From: Hyphomicrobiales bacterium
GTDB taxonomy: Bacteria; Pseudomonadota; Alphaproteobacteria; Rhizobiales; Rhizobiaceae
NCBI GenBank assembly: GCA_900466475.1
Contig: UBMI01000010.1
Location: 248,001-312,000, forward strand
Length of the DNA stretch: 64,000 nt
Direction of reading: 5' to 3'
Each line of letters opens with the position of its first letter. Position 1 is the stretch's first letter. A program made the translations under genes and the position numbers. The notes beneath the pieces are model-generated. The model made no database searches, had not been told where the DNA came from, and saw only the letters and a program-made list of their open reading frames with translations. Shown in pieces: positions 37,205 to 46,010 of the stretch.

Positions 37205-37990
37205 ATGGGGGAAGCGCCGTTGGTGCTGGCTCAGGCCAAAATTCTCAGCGAGGCGGACGGCGATTGCGTTGCAATCGAGCGTGTCCACGGCAAGAGCCCC
37301 GTGCTGCTTATCTGCGAGCATGCATCGCGCACGCTTCCTGAACATTTCGGCGATCTGGGCCTCTCCGAGGAAGCGCTTTCCAGCCATATCGCCTGGGATC
37401 CGGGCGCGCTTGCGGTTGCGCGCGCCATTTCCGCAGCGCTCGATGCGACGCTCATCTACCAGCGCTTCTCGCGCCTGATCTATGACTGCAATCGACCGCC
37501 GAGCTCGCCGGGCGCCATGCCCGAGCTCAGCGAGATTTATGCGATTCCAGGTAACAAGGATTTGAGTGAGGGCGAGCGCCTGGCCCGCACGGAGGCTCTC
37601 TACCTGCCGTTCCATGACGGCGTGCGCGCCTTGATCCGGGATCGGCAGGCGAGGGGGCAGGATAGCGTCATCGTGACGATCCACAGCTTCACTCCGGTCT
37701 ATAATGGAAAGCAGCGCGCCGTCGAACTCGGCATCCTCCATGACGAGGACAGCCGTCTTGCCGACCGCATGCTGGATTTTGCGGCCGAGGCGCCGCTTTA
37801 TCGTACAGAACGCAACGAACCCTACGGGCCTGCTGATGGCGTGACCCACACGCTGATCCTGCACGGCATTTCCAATGGGCTTCGCAATGTCATGATCGAG
37901 GTCCGTAACGACCTTATCAGTGAAGATACCGGCCAAGGGGTCGTGGCCGACTATCTCACAAGGCTTCTCCAGCAGAGTCTGGATGCCTGA
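37205..37990 (+). CDS. N-formylglutamate amidohydrolase-family protein
   Basis: A 261-residue member of the N-formylglutamate deformylase family (zinc-dependent). Motifs: VLLICEHASRTLPEHFGDLGL, the D-containing AWDPGALAVARAIS, NRPPSSPGAMPELSE, IVTIHSFTPVYNG and the late EVRNDLI. The classical reaction releases formate or another group from an N-substituted glutamate. Next to a glutamine-synthetase-like ligase it might instead hydrolyse a gamma-glutamyl compound. The ATG at 37205 has a weak ribosome site; a GTG at 37223 after GGGGGAAG is a plausible alternative. Confidence 0.8.
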   Translation: MGEAPLVLAQAKILSEADGDCVAIERVHGKSPVLLICEHASRTLPEHFGDLGLSEEALSSHIAWDPGALAVARAISAALDATLIYQRFSRLIYDCNRPPSSPGAMPELSEIYAIPGNKDLSEGERLARTEALYLPFHDGVRALIRDRQARGQDSVIVTIHSFTPVYNGKQRAVELGILHDEDSRLADRMLDFAAEAPLYRTERNEPYGPADGVTHTLILHGISNGLRNVMIEVRNDLISEDTGQGVVADYLTRLLQQSLDA

Positions 37991-38109
37991 ATAAAAGAAG
38001 ACCCCGGGGAGCAGTTTAACTGCGAACAGCCCGCAAGGCGAAAAGCCACGGGCACTTTTGGCACAGGATCGGCCGCAATTCCGCGGGCGATTGTCAACAG
38101 GGGGAAGTC

Positions 38110-39657
38110 ATGTCGGACTATTCCGAAAATGATAAGAAGCAGGATATGAGCATCCTGCATTCCATGGGCTATGCCCAGGAACTTGAACGACGCATGAGCT
38201 CGTTCTCGAACTTTGCCGTATCCTTCTCGATTATCTGCATCCTGTCGGGCGGCATCAACTCGCTCGCGCAGGCAACCGCGGGTGCAGGCGGTGCCGCGAT
38301 CGGTATCGGCTGGCCGCTCGGCTGCTTCGTCTCGCTGGTGTTCGCCGTTGCTATGGCGCAGATCAGCTCTGCCTATCCAACGGCAGGCGGGCTCTATCAC
38401 TGGGGTTCGATCCTCGGCAACCGCTTCACCGGCTGGCTGACCGCCTGGTTCAACCTGCTCGGCCTCGTCACCGTTCTCGGCGCCATCAATGTCGGTACCT
38501 ATTATTTCTTCATGGGCACGTTCGGCACGAGCTATCTCGGCCTGACGGACACGACGACGGTGCGCATCGTCTTCCTGGTGATCATCACCGGCGCGCAGGC
38601 CCTCGTGAACCATATGGGTATCGGCCTCACGGCCAAGCTCACCGATTTCTCGGGCTATCTCATCTTCGCGACCTCTATCGCGCTTGCCGCGGTGTGCCTG
38701 ATTTCGGCGCCGTCTTACGAGTTCGGCCGGCTCTTCACCTTCGCCAACTATTCGGGCGAAGCGGGCGGCAATGTCTGGCCCTCGACCTCGGGCCTCTGGG
38801 TCTTCCTGCTCGGCCTGCTGCTGCCGATCTATACGATCACCGGCTATGACGCCTCGGCCCATACGTCGGAAGAAACGGTCAAGGCGGCGCATTCCGTTCC
38901 GCGCGGTATGGTCTCTTCCGTCCTCTGGTCAGCGCTCTTCGGCTACATCATGCTGTGCTCCTTCGTGCTCATGCTGCCGAACATGGACGATGCTGCAAAG
39001 CAGGGCTGGAACGTGTTCTTCTGGGCGATGGACACGCAGGTCAATTCGACCGTGAAGGACATTCTCTACTTCGCGATCCTCATCAGTCAGTGGCTGTGCG
39101 GTCTTGCGACCGTCACTTCGGTCTCGCGCATGATCTTCGCCTTCTCGCGTGACGGCGGACTGCCGGCATCGAAGGGACTGTCGAAGGTCAGCCCGAACTA
39201 CCGCACGCCGGTTGCCGCCATCTGGACGGGCTCTATCCTCTCGGTGCTCTTCGTCTGGGGCTCGTCGCTCGTTTCGATCGGCGAGACGCCGGTTTACACG
39301 ATCGTCGTATCCTGCACGGTCATCTTCCTGTTCTTCTCCTTCGCGATCCCGATCGCGCTCGGCCTCTTTGCCTGGGGCACGTCGAAGTGGGACAAGATGG
39401 GTCCGTGGAACCTCGGCGAAGGCATGTTCAAGCTCTTCGCGGTTCTCTCGATCCTCGCGATGATCCTGATCTTCGTGCTCGGCATTCAACCGCCGAACGG
39501 ACCGGCACTCTATGTGACGGTCGGCTTCCTGGTTCTGACCGGCATTGTCTGGTTCGGCTTCGAAAGCCGCCGCTTCAAGGGGCCGCCGATCGGCGAGGAA
39601 GTGGCGCGACGCCAGGCCGAAATCGCAGCGGCCGAAAAGGCTGTCGGCGAACACTGA
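38110..39657 (+). CDS. APC-family amino acid/amine permease
   Basis: A 515-residue membrane protein with about 12 hydrophobic segments. The N-terminal signature LHSMGYAQELERRMSSFSNFAVSFSIICILSGG followed by AYPTAGGLYHWGS is typical of the choline/GABA/ethanolamine branch of the APC superfamily. The TGYDASAHTSEET segment in the middle is also conserved there. GGGGGAAG precedes the ATG. It probably imports the amine or amino acid processed by the downstream enzymes. Confidence 0.87.
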   Translation: MSDYSENDKKQDMSILHSMGYAQELERRMSSFSNFAVSFSIICILSGGINSLAQATAGAGGAAIGIGWPLGCFVSLVFAVAMAQISSAYPTAGGLYHWGSILGNRFTGWLTAWFNLLGLVTVLGAINVGTYYFFMGTFGTSYLGLTDTTTVRIVFLVIITGAQALVNHMGIGLTAKLTDFSGYLIFATSIALAAVCLISAPSYEFGRLFTFANYSGEAGGNVWPSTSGLWVFLLGLLLPIYTITGYDASAHTSEETVKAAHSVPRGMVSSVLWSALFGYIMLCSFVLMLPNMDDAAKQGWNVFFWAMDTQVNSTVKDILYFAILISQWLCGLATVTSVSRMIFAFSRDGGLPASKGLSKVSPNYRTPVAAIWTGSILSVLFVWGSSLVSIGETPVYTIVVSCTVIFLFFSFAIPIALGLFAWGTSKWDKMGPWNLGEGMFKLFAVLSILAMILIFVLGIQPPNGPALYVTVGFLVLTGIVWFGFESRRFKGPPIGEEVARRQAEIAAAEKAVGEH

Positions 39658-39684
39658 TAGTTCAAGGCTTCCCTCTCACATGGC

Positions 39685-39705
39685 GGGGCCGCGTCACGCG
39701 GCCCC
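39685..39705. other. Stem-loop after the permease gene
   Basis: GGGGCCGCG-TCA-CGCGGCCCC: a perfect 9-bp stem with a 3-nt loop, without T-tract, about 27 bp after the stop. It may act as an mRNA-stabilising or partial termination hairpin before the ligase gene. Confidence 0.55.
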
Positions 39706-39803
39706 CTCACGGTTCAACGAAAAGGCATCGGGTGGGTTGATCCCGGCGGTCGCATGCCGTTTCGTTGTCCCGATTTCCAAGTTCAATTTCAGGCGGATAC
39801 ATC

Positions 39804-41168
39804 ATGAGCAACTATACTCTCGACGATCTCAGACAGGACGTTGCCGACGGACGCATCGATACGGTGCTGGCCTGCCAGGTGGACATGCAGGGGCGCCTGA
39901 TGGGCAAGCGTTTCCAGGCCGAATTCTTCCTCGAAAGCGCCTGGAAGGAAACGCACAGCTGCAACTACCTCCAGGCGACGGATATGGAGATGGAAACCGT
40001 TTCCGGCTACAAGGCGACCAGCTGGGAAAAGGGCTATGGCGACTACACGATGAAGCCCGATCTTTCGACGCTGCGGGTCATTCCCTGGCTCGAAGGCACG
40101 GCCCTCGTTCTCTGCGACGTGCTGGATCATCATACGCATGAGGAAGTGGCCCACTCACCGCGCGCGATCCTGAAGAAGCAGGTCAAGCGGCTCGAAGACA
40201 TGGGGATGAAGGCCTACATGGCCTCCGAACTCGAATTCTTCCTCTTCGACCAGACCTATGAGGCGGCGCAGGCGTCGGGTTACCGCGACCTGAAACTCGC
40301 CAGCGCCTATAATGAAGATTACCACATCTTCCAGACGACCAAGGAAGAAGAGGTCATGCGGGCGATCCGCAAGGGCCTGCAGGGAGCTGGCATTCCGGTT
40401 GAAAATTCCAAGGGTGAGGCATCTGCCGGCCAAGAAGAAATCAACGTGCGTTATGCCGATGCACTCGCCATGGCCGACCGCCATGCGATCATCAAGAACG
40501 GCTGCAAGGAAATCGCCTGGTCGAAGGGCAAGGCGATCACCTTCCTCGCCAAGTGGCACTACAATGCCGCCGGCAGCTCATCGCATATCCATCAGTCACT
40601 CTGGAGTCTCGAAGAAAAGCCGCTCTTCTTCGATCATACCGGCCATCACGGCATGTCGCCGCTGATGCAGCACTATATTGCCGGGCTGCTCAGCCATGCG
40701 AGCGAGATCACCTATTTCCTGGCGCCCTATATCAATTCCTACAAGCGCTTCATGGCCGGCACGTTCGCGCCCACCAAGGCCGTCTGGAGCAAGGATAATC
40801 GTACGGCCGGCTACCGCCTCTGCGGCGAGGAGACCAAGGGAATTCGTATCGAATGCCGCGTCGGCGGCTCCGACCTCAATCCTTACCTTGCCTTCGCAGC
40901 CCTGCTTGCCGCTGGTATCGACGGCATCGAGAAGAAGCTGGAACTGGAGGCGCCCTATGTGGGTGACGCCTATTTCGGCAAGGATATCCGCGAAATCCCG
41001 CGTACGCTGCGGGCTGCGACCAAGGCGATGACGGAATCGGAGATGCTGCGCACAGCCTTCGGTGATGATGTCATCGATCACTATACCCGCGCTGCCGAAT
41101 GGGAGCAGGAAGAATACGACCGCCGCATCACCGATTGGGAAGTGGCGCGCGGCTTCGAGAGAGCTTAA
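39804..41168 (+). CDS. Glutamine-synthetase-family gamma-glutamyl ligase
   Basis: A 454-residue glutamine-synthetase-fold enzyme resembling gamma-glutamylputrescine/ethanolamide synthetases more than nitrogen-assimilation GlnA. Metal-binding and catalytic elements are visible: ASELEFFLF, AGQEEINVRYADAL, GSSSHIHQSLW, KRFMAGTFAPTKAVW, DNRTAGYR and RIECRVGGSDLNPYLA. The adenylylated Tyr region of GlnA is not evident. It should join glutamate to an amine using ATP. AGGCGGA precedes the ATG at 39804. It is flanked by an amine-type permease and two dehydrogenases. Confidence 0.85.
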   Translation: MSNYTLDDLRQDVADGRIDTVLACQVDMQGRLMGKRFQAEFFLESAWKETHSCNYLQATDMEMETVSGYKATSWEKGYGDYTMKPDLSTLRVIPWLEGTALVLCDVLDHHTHEEVAHSPRAILKKQVKRLEDMGMKAYMASELEFFLFDQTYEAAQASGYRDLKLASAYNEDYHIFQTTKEEEVMRAIRKGLQGAGIPVENSKGEASAGQEEINVRYADALAMADRHAIIKNGCKEIAWSKGKAITFLAKWHYNAAGSSSHIHQSLWSLEEKPLFFDHTGHHGMSPLMQHYIAGLLSHASEITYFLAPYINSYKRFMAGTFAPTKAVWSKDNRTAGYRLCGEETKGIRIECRVGGSDLNPYLAFAALLAAGIDGIEKKLELEAPYVGDAYFGKDIREIPRTLRAATKAMTESEMLRTAFGDDVIDHYTRAAEWEQEEYDRRITDWEVARGFERA

Positions 41169-41266
41169 GAACATATCCGAAGCGGAAAGCCGCCTGACCG
41201 GATTCCTTGTCGGGGATCGGTCATGGCGTATTTCCCTGCGGCTCAGAAGAAAACAGGATTTAGATC

Positions 41267-42652
41267 ATGACAATGATCCAATGCATTTCGCCGATCGACG
41301 GCTCTGTTTATGCGGAGCGTCCGGCGCTTTCGCTTGAAGCGGCGAAGGAAGCCGTTGCCCGTGCGCGCAAGGCGCAGAAGGCCTGGGCCAGGCGCCCGCT
41401 AGAAGATCGTGTCCAGCTGGTGCTGAAAGGTGTCGCCCGTCTCAACGAGATGTCCGACGTCGTCGTGCCCGAGCTTGCCTGGCAGATGGGCCGGCCGATC
41501 AAGTATGGCGGCGAATATCGCGGCTTCAACGAGCGTTCCAACTATGTCGCCTCGATCGCAGCCGACGCGCTGGCGCCGCTGGTCGTCGAAGAGAGCGACA
41601 AGTTCGAGCGCCGCATCGAACGCGAAGCCCATGGGGTCGTTTTCGTCGTCGCTCCCTGGAATTACCCCTACATGACGGCGATCAACACGATCGCGCCGGC
41701 GCTGATGGCGGGCAATACCGTCGTGCTCAAGCATGCCTCGCAGACGCTGCTCGTCGGCGAGCGGCTGGTGCAGGCCTTCGTCGAGGCCGGTGTTCCCGAG
41801 GATGTGTTCCAGAACGTTTTCCTCGACCATGAGACGACCTCGGCGCTGATCGCCGCCGGCAGCTTCAACTTCGTCAATTTCACCGGTTCGGTCGAAGGCG
41901 GCCGCTCGATGGAGCGCGCTGCGGCCGGCACCTTCACCGGTCTCGGCCTCGAGCTCGGCGGCAAGGATCCGGGCTATGTGATGGAAGATGCGGATCTCGA
42001 CGCGGCCGTCGATACGCTGATGGACGGCGCGACCTATAATTCCGGTCAGTGCTGCTGCGGCATCGAGCGCATCTATGTGCATGAATCGCTCTATGACGCC
42101 TTCGTCGAGAAGTCCGTCGCCTGGGTTTCGAACTACAAGCTCGGCAATCCGCTCGATCCGGAGACATCGCTCGGCCCGATGGCGCACAAGCGCTTCGCCA
42201 AGGTGGTGCGCGAGCAGATCGCCGATGCCGTCGGCAAGGGCGCCAAGGCGCTCGTCGATCCAAAGCTCTTCCCGGCCGATGACGGCGGTGCCTATCTCGC
42301 ACCGCAGATCCTCGTCAATGTCGATCATTCCATGACCTTCATGCGCGAAGAAACCTTCGGCCCGGCCGTCGGCATCATGAAGGTCAAGAACGACGATGAG
42401 GCGCTGGCGCTGATGAATGACAGCCAGTACGGGCTGACGGCCTCGCTCTGGACCAAGGACGCGGAGCGTGCAGGGCGGCTCGGCCGCGAAATCGAAACCG
42501 GCACTGTCTTCATGAACCGCGCCGATTATCTCGATCCAGCTCTCTGCTGGACCGGCGTCAAGGAAACCGGTCGCGGCGGCTCGCTGTCGATCATCGGCTT
42601 CCACAATCTGACGCGCCCAAAATCCTACCACCTGAAGAAAGTCACAGCATGA
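41267..42652 (+). CDS. Aldehyde dehydrogenase
   Basis: A 461-residue NAD(P)-dependent aldehyde dehydrogenase. Key elements: VAPWNYPY cofactor loop, FTGSVEGGRSME, the general base in LELGGKDP, the nucleophile Cys in NSGQCCCGIER and EETFGPAVGI near the C-terminus. Three consecutive cysteines at the active site are seen in some family members. Its stop overlaps the start of the iron alcohol dehydrogenase (ATGA), so the two are made together and probably work in sequence. Confidence 0.88.
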   Translation: MTMIQCISPIDGSVYAERPALSLEAAKEAVARARKAQKAWARRPLEDRVQLVLKGVARLNEMSDVVVPELAWQMGRPIKYGGEYRGFNERSNYVASIAADALAPLVVEESDKFERRIEREAHGVVFVVAPWNYPYMTAINTIAPALMAGNTVVLKHASQTLLVGERLVQAFVEAGVPEDVFQNVFLDHETTSALIAAGSFNFVNFTGSVEGGRSMERAAAGTFTGLGLELGGKDPGYVMEDADLDAAVDTLMDGATYNSGQCCCGIERIYVHESLYDAFVEKSVAWVSNYKLGNPLDPETSLGPMAHKRFAKVVREQIADAVGKGAKALVDPKLFPADDGGAYLAPQILVNVDHSMTFMREETFGPAVGIMKVKNDDEALALMNDSQYGLTASLWTKDAERAGRLGREIETGTVFMNRADYLDPALCWTGVKETGRGGSLSIIGFHNLTRPKSYHLKKVTA

Positions 42653-43803
42653 GCAGCGCCAACATCACCGCCAACTGGAGCTACCCGACATCCGTCAAGC
42701 TCGGCCGCGGACGAATCAAGGAACTCGCAGACGCCTGCAAGAGCCTCGGCATGAAGAAGCCGCTGCTCGTCACCGACCGCGGCCTCGCCTCGATGGCTAT
42801 CACGAAGAACGCGCTCGACATTCTCGAAGATGCCGGCCTCGGCCGGGCGATCTTTGCCGATGTCGATCCGAACCCGAACGAGAAGAACCTCGAAGCCGGC
42901 ATCAAGGCCTTCCGCGACGGCGGCCATGACGGCGTCGTCGCCTTCGGCGGCGGCTCGGGTCTCGATCTCGGCAAGTGCGTGGCCTTCATGGTCGGCCAGA
43001 CGCGCCCCGTCTGGGATTTCGAGGATATCGGTGACTGGTGGACGCGGGCTGATGTCGCAGGCATCGCGCCGATCGTTGCCGTGCCGACGACGGCGGGCAC
43101 CGGGTCGGAAGTCGGCCGTGCCAGCGTCATCACCAATTCCGCAACGCATGTGAAGAAGATCATCTTCCATCCGAAATTCCTGCCGGGCGTCGTCATCGCC
43201 GATCCGGAACTGACGGTTGGCATGCCGAAGATCATCACGGCCGGCACCGGGATGGATGCTTTCGCGCACTGCCTGGAAGCCTACTCCTCGCCCTTCTATC
43301 ACCCGATGTCAGCCGGCATCGCGCTGGAAGGCATGCGCCTCGTCAAGGAATTCCTGCCGCGCGCCTACAAGGAAGGTACGGATCTGGAAGCCCGCGCCAA
43401 TATGATGTCGGCAGCCGCCATGGGCGCTGTTGCGTTCCAGAAGGGGCTTGGCGCCATTCATGCGCTCTCGCATCCGATCGGCGCGGTTTACAATACCCAT
43501 CACGGCATGACCAATGCCGTCGTCATGCCCGCGGTGCTGCGCTTCAACCGCTCGGCCATTGAAGAGAAGATTGCGCGTGCGGCTGCCTATCTCGGCATAT
43601 CCGGCGGTTTCGACGGCTTCTACGACTACGTGCTGAAGCTGCGCTCCGAACTCGGCGTGCCGGAAAATCTCACTGCGATGGGAATCACCCCCGACCGGAT
43701 CGACGAACTGGCCGCAATGGCGATCGAAGATCCGAGTGCTGGTGGCAATCCGGTTGCATTGACGCTCGAAAATACGAAGACGCTGTTTAAGGATTGCTTC
43801 TGA
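42649..43803 (+). CDS. Iron-containing alcohol dehydrogenase
   Basis: A 384-residue group III alcohol dehydrogenase. NAD-binding GGGSGLDLGKC and TTAGTGSEVGRASV are in the first half. Metal ligands are in the GTGMDAFAHCLEAY motif (Asp and His) and GAIHALSHPIGAVYNTHHG (two His). It would oxidise an alcohol to the aldehyde used by the upstream dehydrogenase, or run in reverse. It is the last gene of the unit, before a strong terminator. Confidence 0.88.
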   Translation: MSSANITANWSYPTSVKLGRGRIKELADACKSLGMKKPLLVTDRGLASMAITKNALDILEDAGLGRAIFADVDPNPNEKNLEAGIKAFRDGGHDGVVAFGGGSGLDLGKCVAFMVGQTRPVWDFEDIGDWWTRADVAGIAPIVAVPTTAGTGSEVGRASVITNSATHVKKIIFHPKFLPGVVIADPELTVGMPKIITAGTGMDAFAHCLEAYSSPFYHPMSAGIALEGMRLVKEFLPRAYKEGTDLEARANMMSAAAMGAVAFQKGLGAIHALSHPIGAVYNTHHGMTNAVVMPAVLRFNRSAIEEKIARAAAYLGISGGFDGFYDYVLKLRSELGVPENLTAMGITPDRIDELAAMAIEDPSAGGNPVALTLENTKTLFKDCF

Positions 43804-43829
43804 ACAGATAAAGGCGGACCTCTAAACTG

Positions 43830-43862
43830 GCCCGGAAAACCTCGGTTTTCCGGGCTTTTTTG
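43830..43862 (+). terminator. Strong Rho-independent terminator
   Basis: GCCCGGAAAAC-CTCG-GTTTTCCGGGC: a perfect 11-bp stem with a 4-nt loop, then a T-rich tail. It closes the amine-catabolism operon. Confidence 0.92.
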
Positions 43863-44048
43863 TTGTTTTTCGCGCTTCTGGCCATCCCAATTTTTGATGA
43901 TGTGAAAAATGCGGACCGCAATTTCGGCGGGCGCGTTTAGAATTTGTTAACCACGATTGGAAAGGATGGGTTAACCGCACGATGCTCCGACTGTGCGATC
44001 AACAAGAGCGATGCCGGCTCACGCCCATTCCGTTCGAGGACTAAGAAT

Positions 44049-44759
44049 ATGCCAGTCATCACATTCGCAAATACCAAGGGCGGCGCCGGCAAGACCACAG
44101 CCGTGTTGCTGCTTGCAACCGAATTGGCCCGTCAGGGCTACCGTGTCACCATCCTCGATGCCGACCCGCAGCACTGGATTTCGCGCTGGCACGAAATCTC
44201 CAGTCATGTGCCCAACATCAGCGTCATCGACTTCGTAACAACCGCCTCGCTGCCGCAGCACATCAGCGAAAACAAACATAATACCGATTATTTCATCATC
44301 GACCTGCCCGGCGCGCGCAACCCGCTGCTGGCAACGGCAGTCGGCCTTTCCGATCATGTGCTGATCCCGATCCAGGGCTGCGCCATGGATGCTCGTGGCG
44401 GCGCCCAGGTTCTCGAACTGCTGCAGTATCTGGAGGAGAAGGCCGGCATCAAGATCGGGCATTCGGTCGTGCTGACCCGCGTTAACTCCATGGTCACGAC
44501 CCGCGCACTGCAGCTCGTCAAGGCCCTGTTGAACGAACGCCACGTGTCGGTTCTGGATACGGCGATCATCGAACGCTCCGCCTTCCGTGACATCTTCGAT
44601 TGTGGCGGCACGCTGCATACGATGGATCCAACGCGTGTCAGCAATCTCGACAAGGCCCGTGAAAACGCTCTCTGTTTCGCAGAGGAAATCATTCGCAAGG
44701 TGCCCGGCCGGCTGCCGGTTGCGATTCGCTTGGCGAATGCCATGGGCCGGGCTGCCTGA
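44049..44759 (+). CDS. Orphan ParA/VirC1-like ATPase
   Basis: A 236-residue deviant-Walker P-loop ATPase. The N-terminal motif FANTKGGAGKTTAVL has the ParA signature lysine, VTILDADPQHW is the Walker A' region and YFIIDLPGAR is Walker B. No ParB gene or parS-like repeats follow, unlike plasmid or chromosome partition loci. Its closest known type is VirC1-like ParA, but the role of the chromosomal copies is not known. The ATG at 44049 has GAGGA upstream. Confidence 0.82.
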   Translation: MPVITFANTKGGAGKTTAVLLLATELARQGYRVTILDADPQHWISRWHEISSHVPNISVIDFVTTASLPQHISENKHNTDYFIIDLPGARNPLLATAVGLSDHVLIPIQGCAMDARGGAQVLELLQYLEEKAGIKIGHSVVLTRVNSMVTTRALQLVKALLNERHVSVLDTAIIERSAFRDIFDCGGTLHTMDPTRVSNLDKARENALCFAEEIIRKVPGRLPVAIRLANAMGRAA

Positions 44760-44888
44760 TCAGAATAGACAGGGGTAGGGAAATTGATGCCTCGGCTTCG
44801 GCCGGGGCATTTTCTATTTGAAATTACATTTGCTCACTGCTGTAATGATGATCAGGTTGTAAAAATCTCTTCACGCGCGAAGCAACGC

Positions 44889-46004
44889 ATGAGCATAAGC
44901 CAGCAAGTCGACGACAAACTTATCGATTCTATTTACGGGATCGTTTTTGGTGAAGCGCGATGGGATACGTTTCTGACGGAGTTGAACGGGCTGCTGCCAG
45001 GGGCGGGAACCAGCCTTTTCTATCATGATGCGGCGCGGGCGGAAGGTTCGTCGCAATTCCACATCAATATGGATCAGGCGTGGATCGACACCTACACACG
45101 CTATTACTGCCGGCTGAACCCCTGGATATCGGGCCTGAACAGAACGCCCCCCGGGCAGGGGGCAATCGGTGAGGATTTCATATCCTATGCAGAGCTTTCC
45201 AGGACCGAGTTCTTCAACGACTTCTGGCATCGGCATGAAGGTCACGGCGCCGTCGGCATGGCGATCCTGCGGGAGGGCAGCCGGTCTTTCAATCTTTCGA
45301 TCACCACGACCCGCTGGACCGATCCGGATGAGAGCCGGGCCTGCGCTGCGCTTCTGACACGGATCGGACCTCATCTGAGGCGCGCCTTCATCGCGGTCGA
45401 ATCCGGCGGCCGACAGAAGAATGTTTCGGAGATCAACGGGAGGCTGTTCGATGCTATTGGCGTCGGTGTGCTGCTGCTGAATTCGGAGCGGCGACTGGTC
45501 TCCACCTCTGTCTTCGGAGAGCAGGTGCTCGAACAGGGGGCGGGTGTCTGGCTTTCACCGCTCGGAATGCTGCATCTTGCCGACCAGGATGCTGACGACC
45601 GTCTCACACTGATGCTGCGGCATGAGGAGGAGGCAGAGCGTCAGCAGACGGTTCTGGACGATGGCCGGAAGATCACCTTGCTCAAGCTTGAGAAGAGCCA
45701 CCAGCCACGCTTCTTCGAGCGACCTGTCGTCGCCATCCTGATCGAGCCGAAACAAAGCTCCGCAGGGCTGAGCGATGAGAAACTGCGCAGAGATTTCGGT
45801 CTCACGCAGGCTGAAATCAGGGTCGTGAGGGCGCTGGTTTCGGGAGGCTCGGTTTCGGGCCTGGCTGCCGAAACCAGCCGTTCGCGCGAGACGATCCGCT
45901 CCCAGGTGCGGTCCGTCTATCTGAAGACGGGTGCCAGGAAGCAGGTGGAGCTCCTGCGTCTGATTCAGTTCGGCGAGCGCCCGCCAGAAACACCGGGCGA
46001 ATAG
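44889..46004 (+). CDS. LuxR-type HTH regulator without AHL-binding domain
   Basis: A 371-residue regulator. The C-terminus is a LuxR-type helix-turn-helix (LRRDFGLTQAEIRVVRALVSGG through SRETIRSQVRSVYLKTGARKQVEL). The N-terminal ~300 residues are not the autoinducer domain; the pattern HINMDQAWIDTYTRYYCRLNPW resembles large PAS-like sensing regions of helix-turn-helix proteins. The ligand is unknown. The ribosome site at 44889 is weak. It is preceded by the orphan ParA gene on the same strand. Confidence 0.78.
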   Translation: MSISQQVDDKLIDSIYGIVFGEARWDTFLTELNGLLPGAGTSLFYHDAARAEGSSQFHINMDQAWIDTYTRYYCRLNPWISGLNRTPPGQGAIGEDFISYAELSRTEFFNDFWHRHEGHGAVGMAILREGSRSFNLSITTTRWTDPDESRACAALLTRIGPHLRRAFIAVESGGRQKNVSEINGRLFDAIGVGVLLLNSERRLVSTSVFGEQVLEQGAGVWLSPLGMLHLADQDADDRLTLMLRHEEEAERQQTVLDDGRKITLLKLEKSHQPRFFERPVVAILIEPKQSSAGLSDEKLRRDFGLTQAEIRVVRALVSGGSVSGLAAETSRSRETIRSQVRSVYLKTGARKQVELLRLIQFGERPPETPGE

Positions 46005-46010
46005 ATTTCC

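Noticed and set aside
41399..42631. 410-codon minus-strand frame
   Set aside because: Antisense to the aldehyde dehydrogenase, whose active-site motifs are clear.
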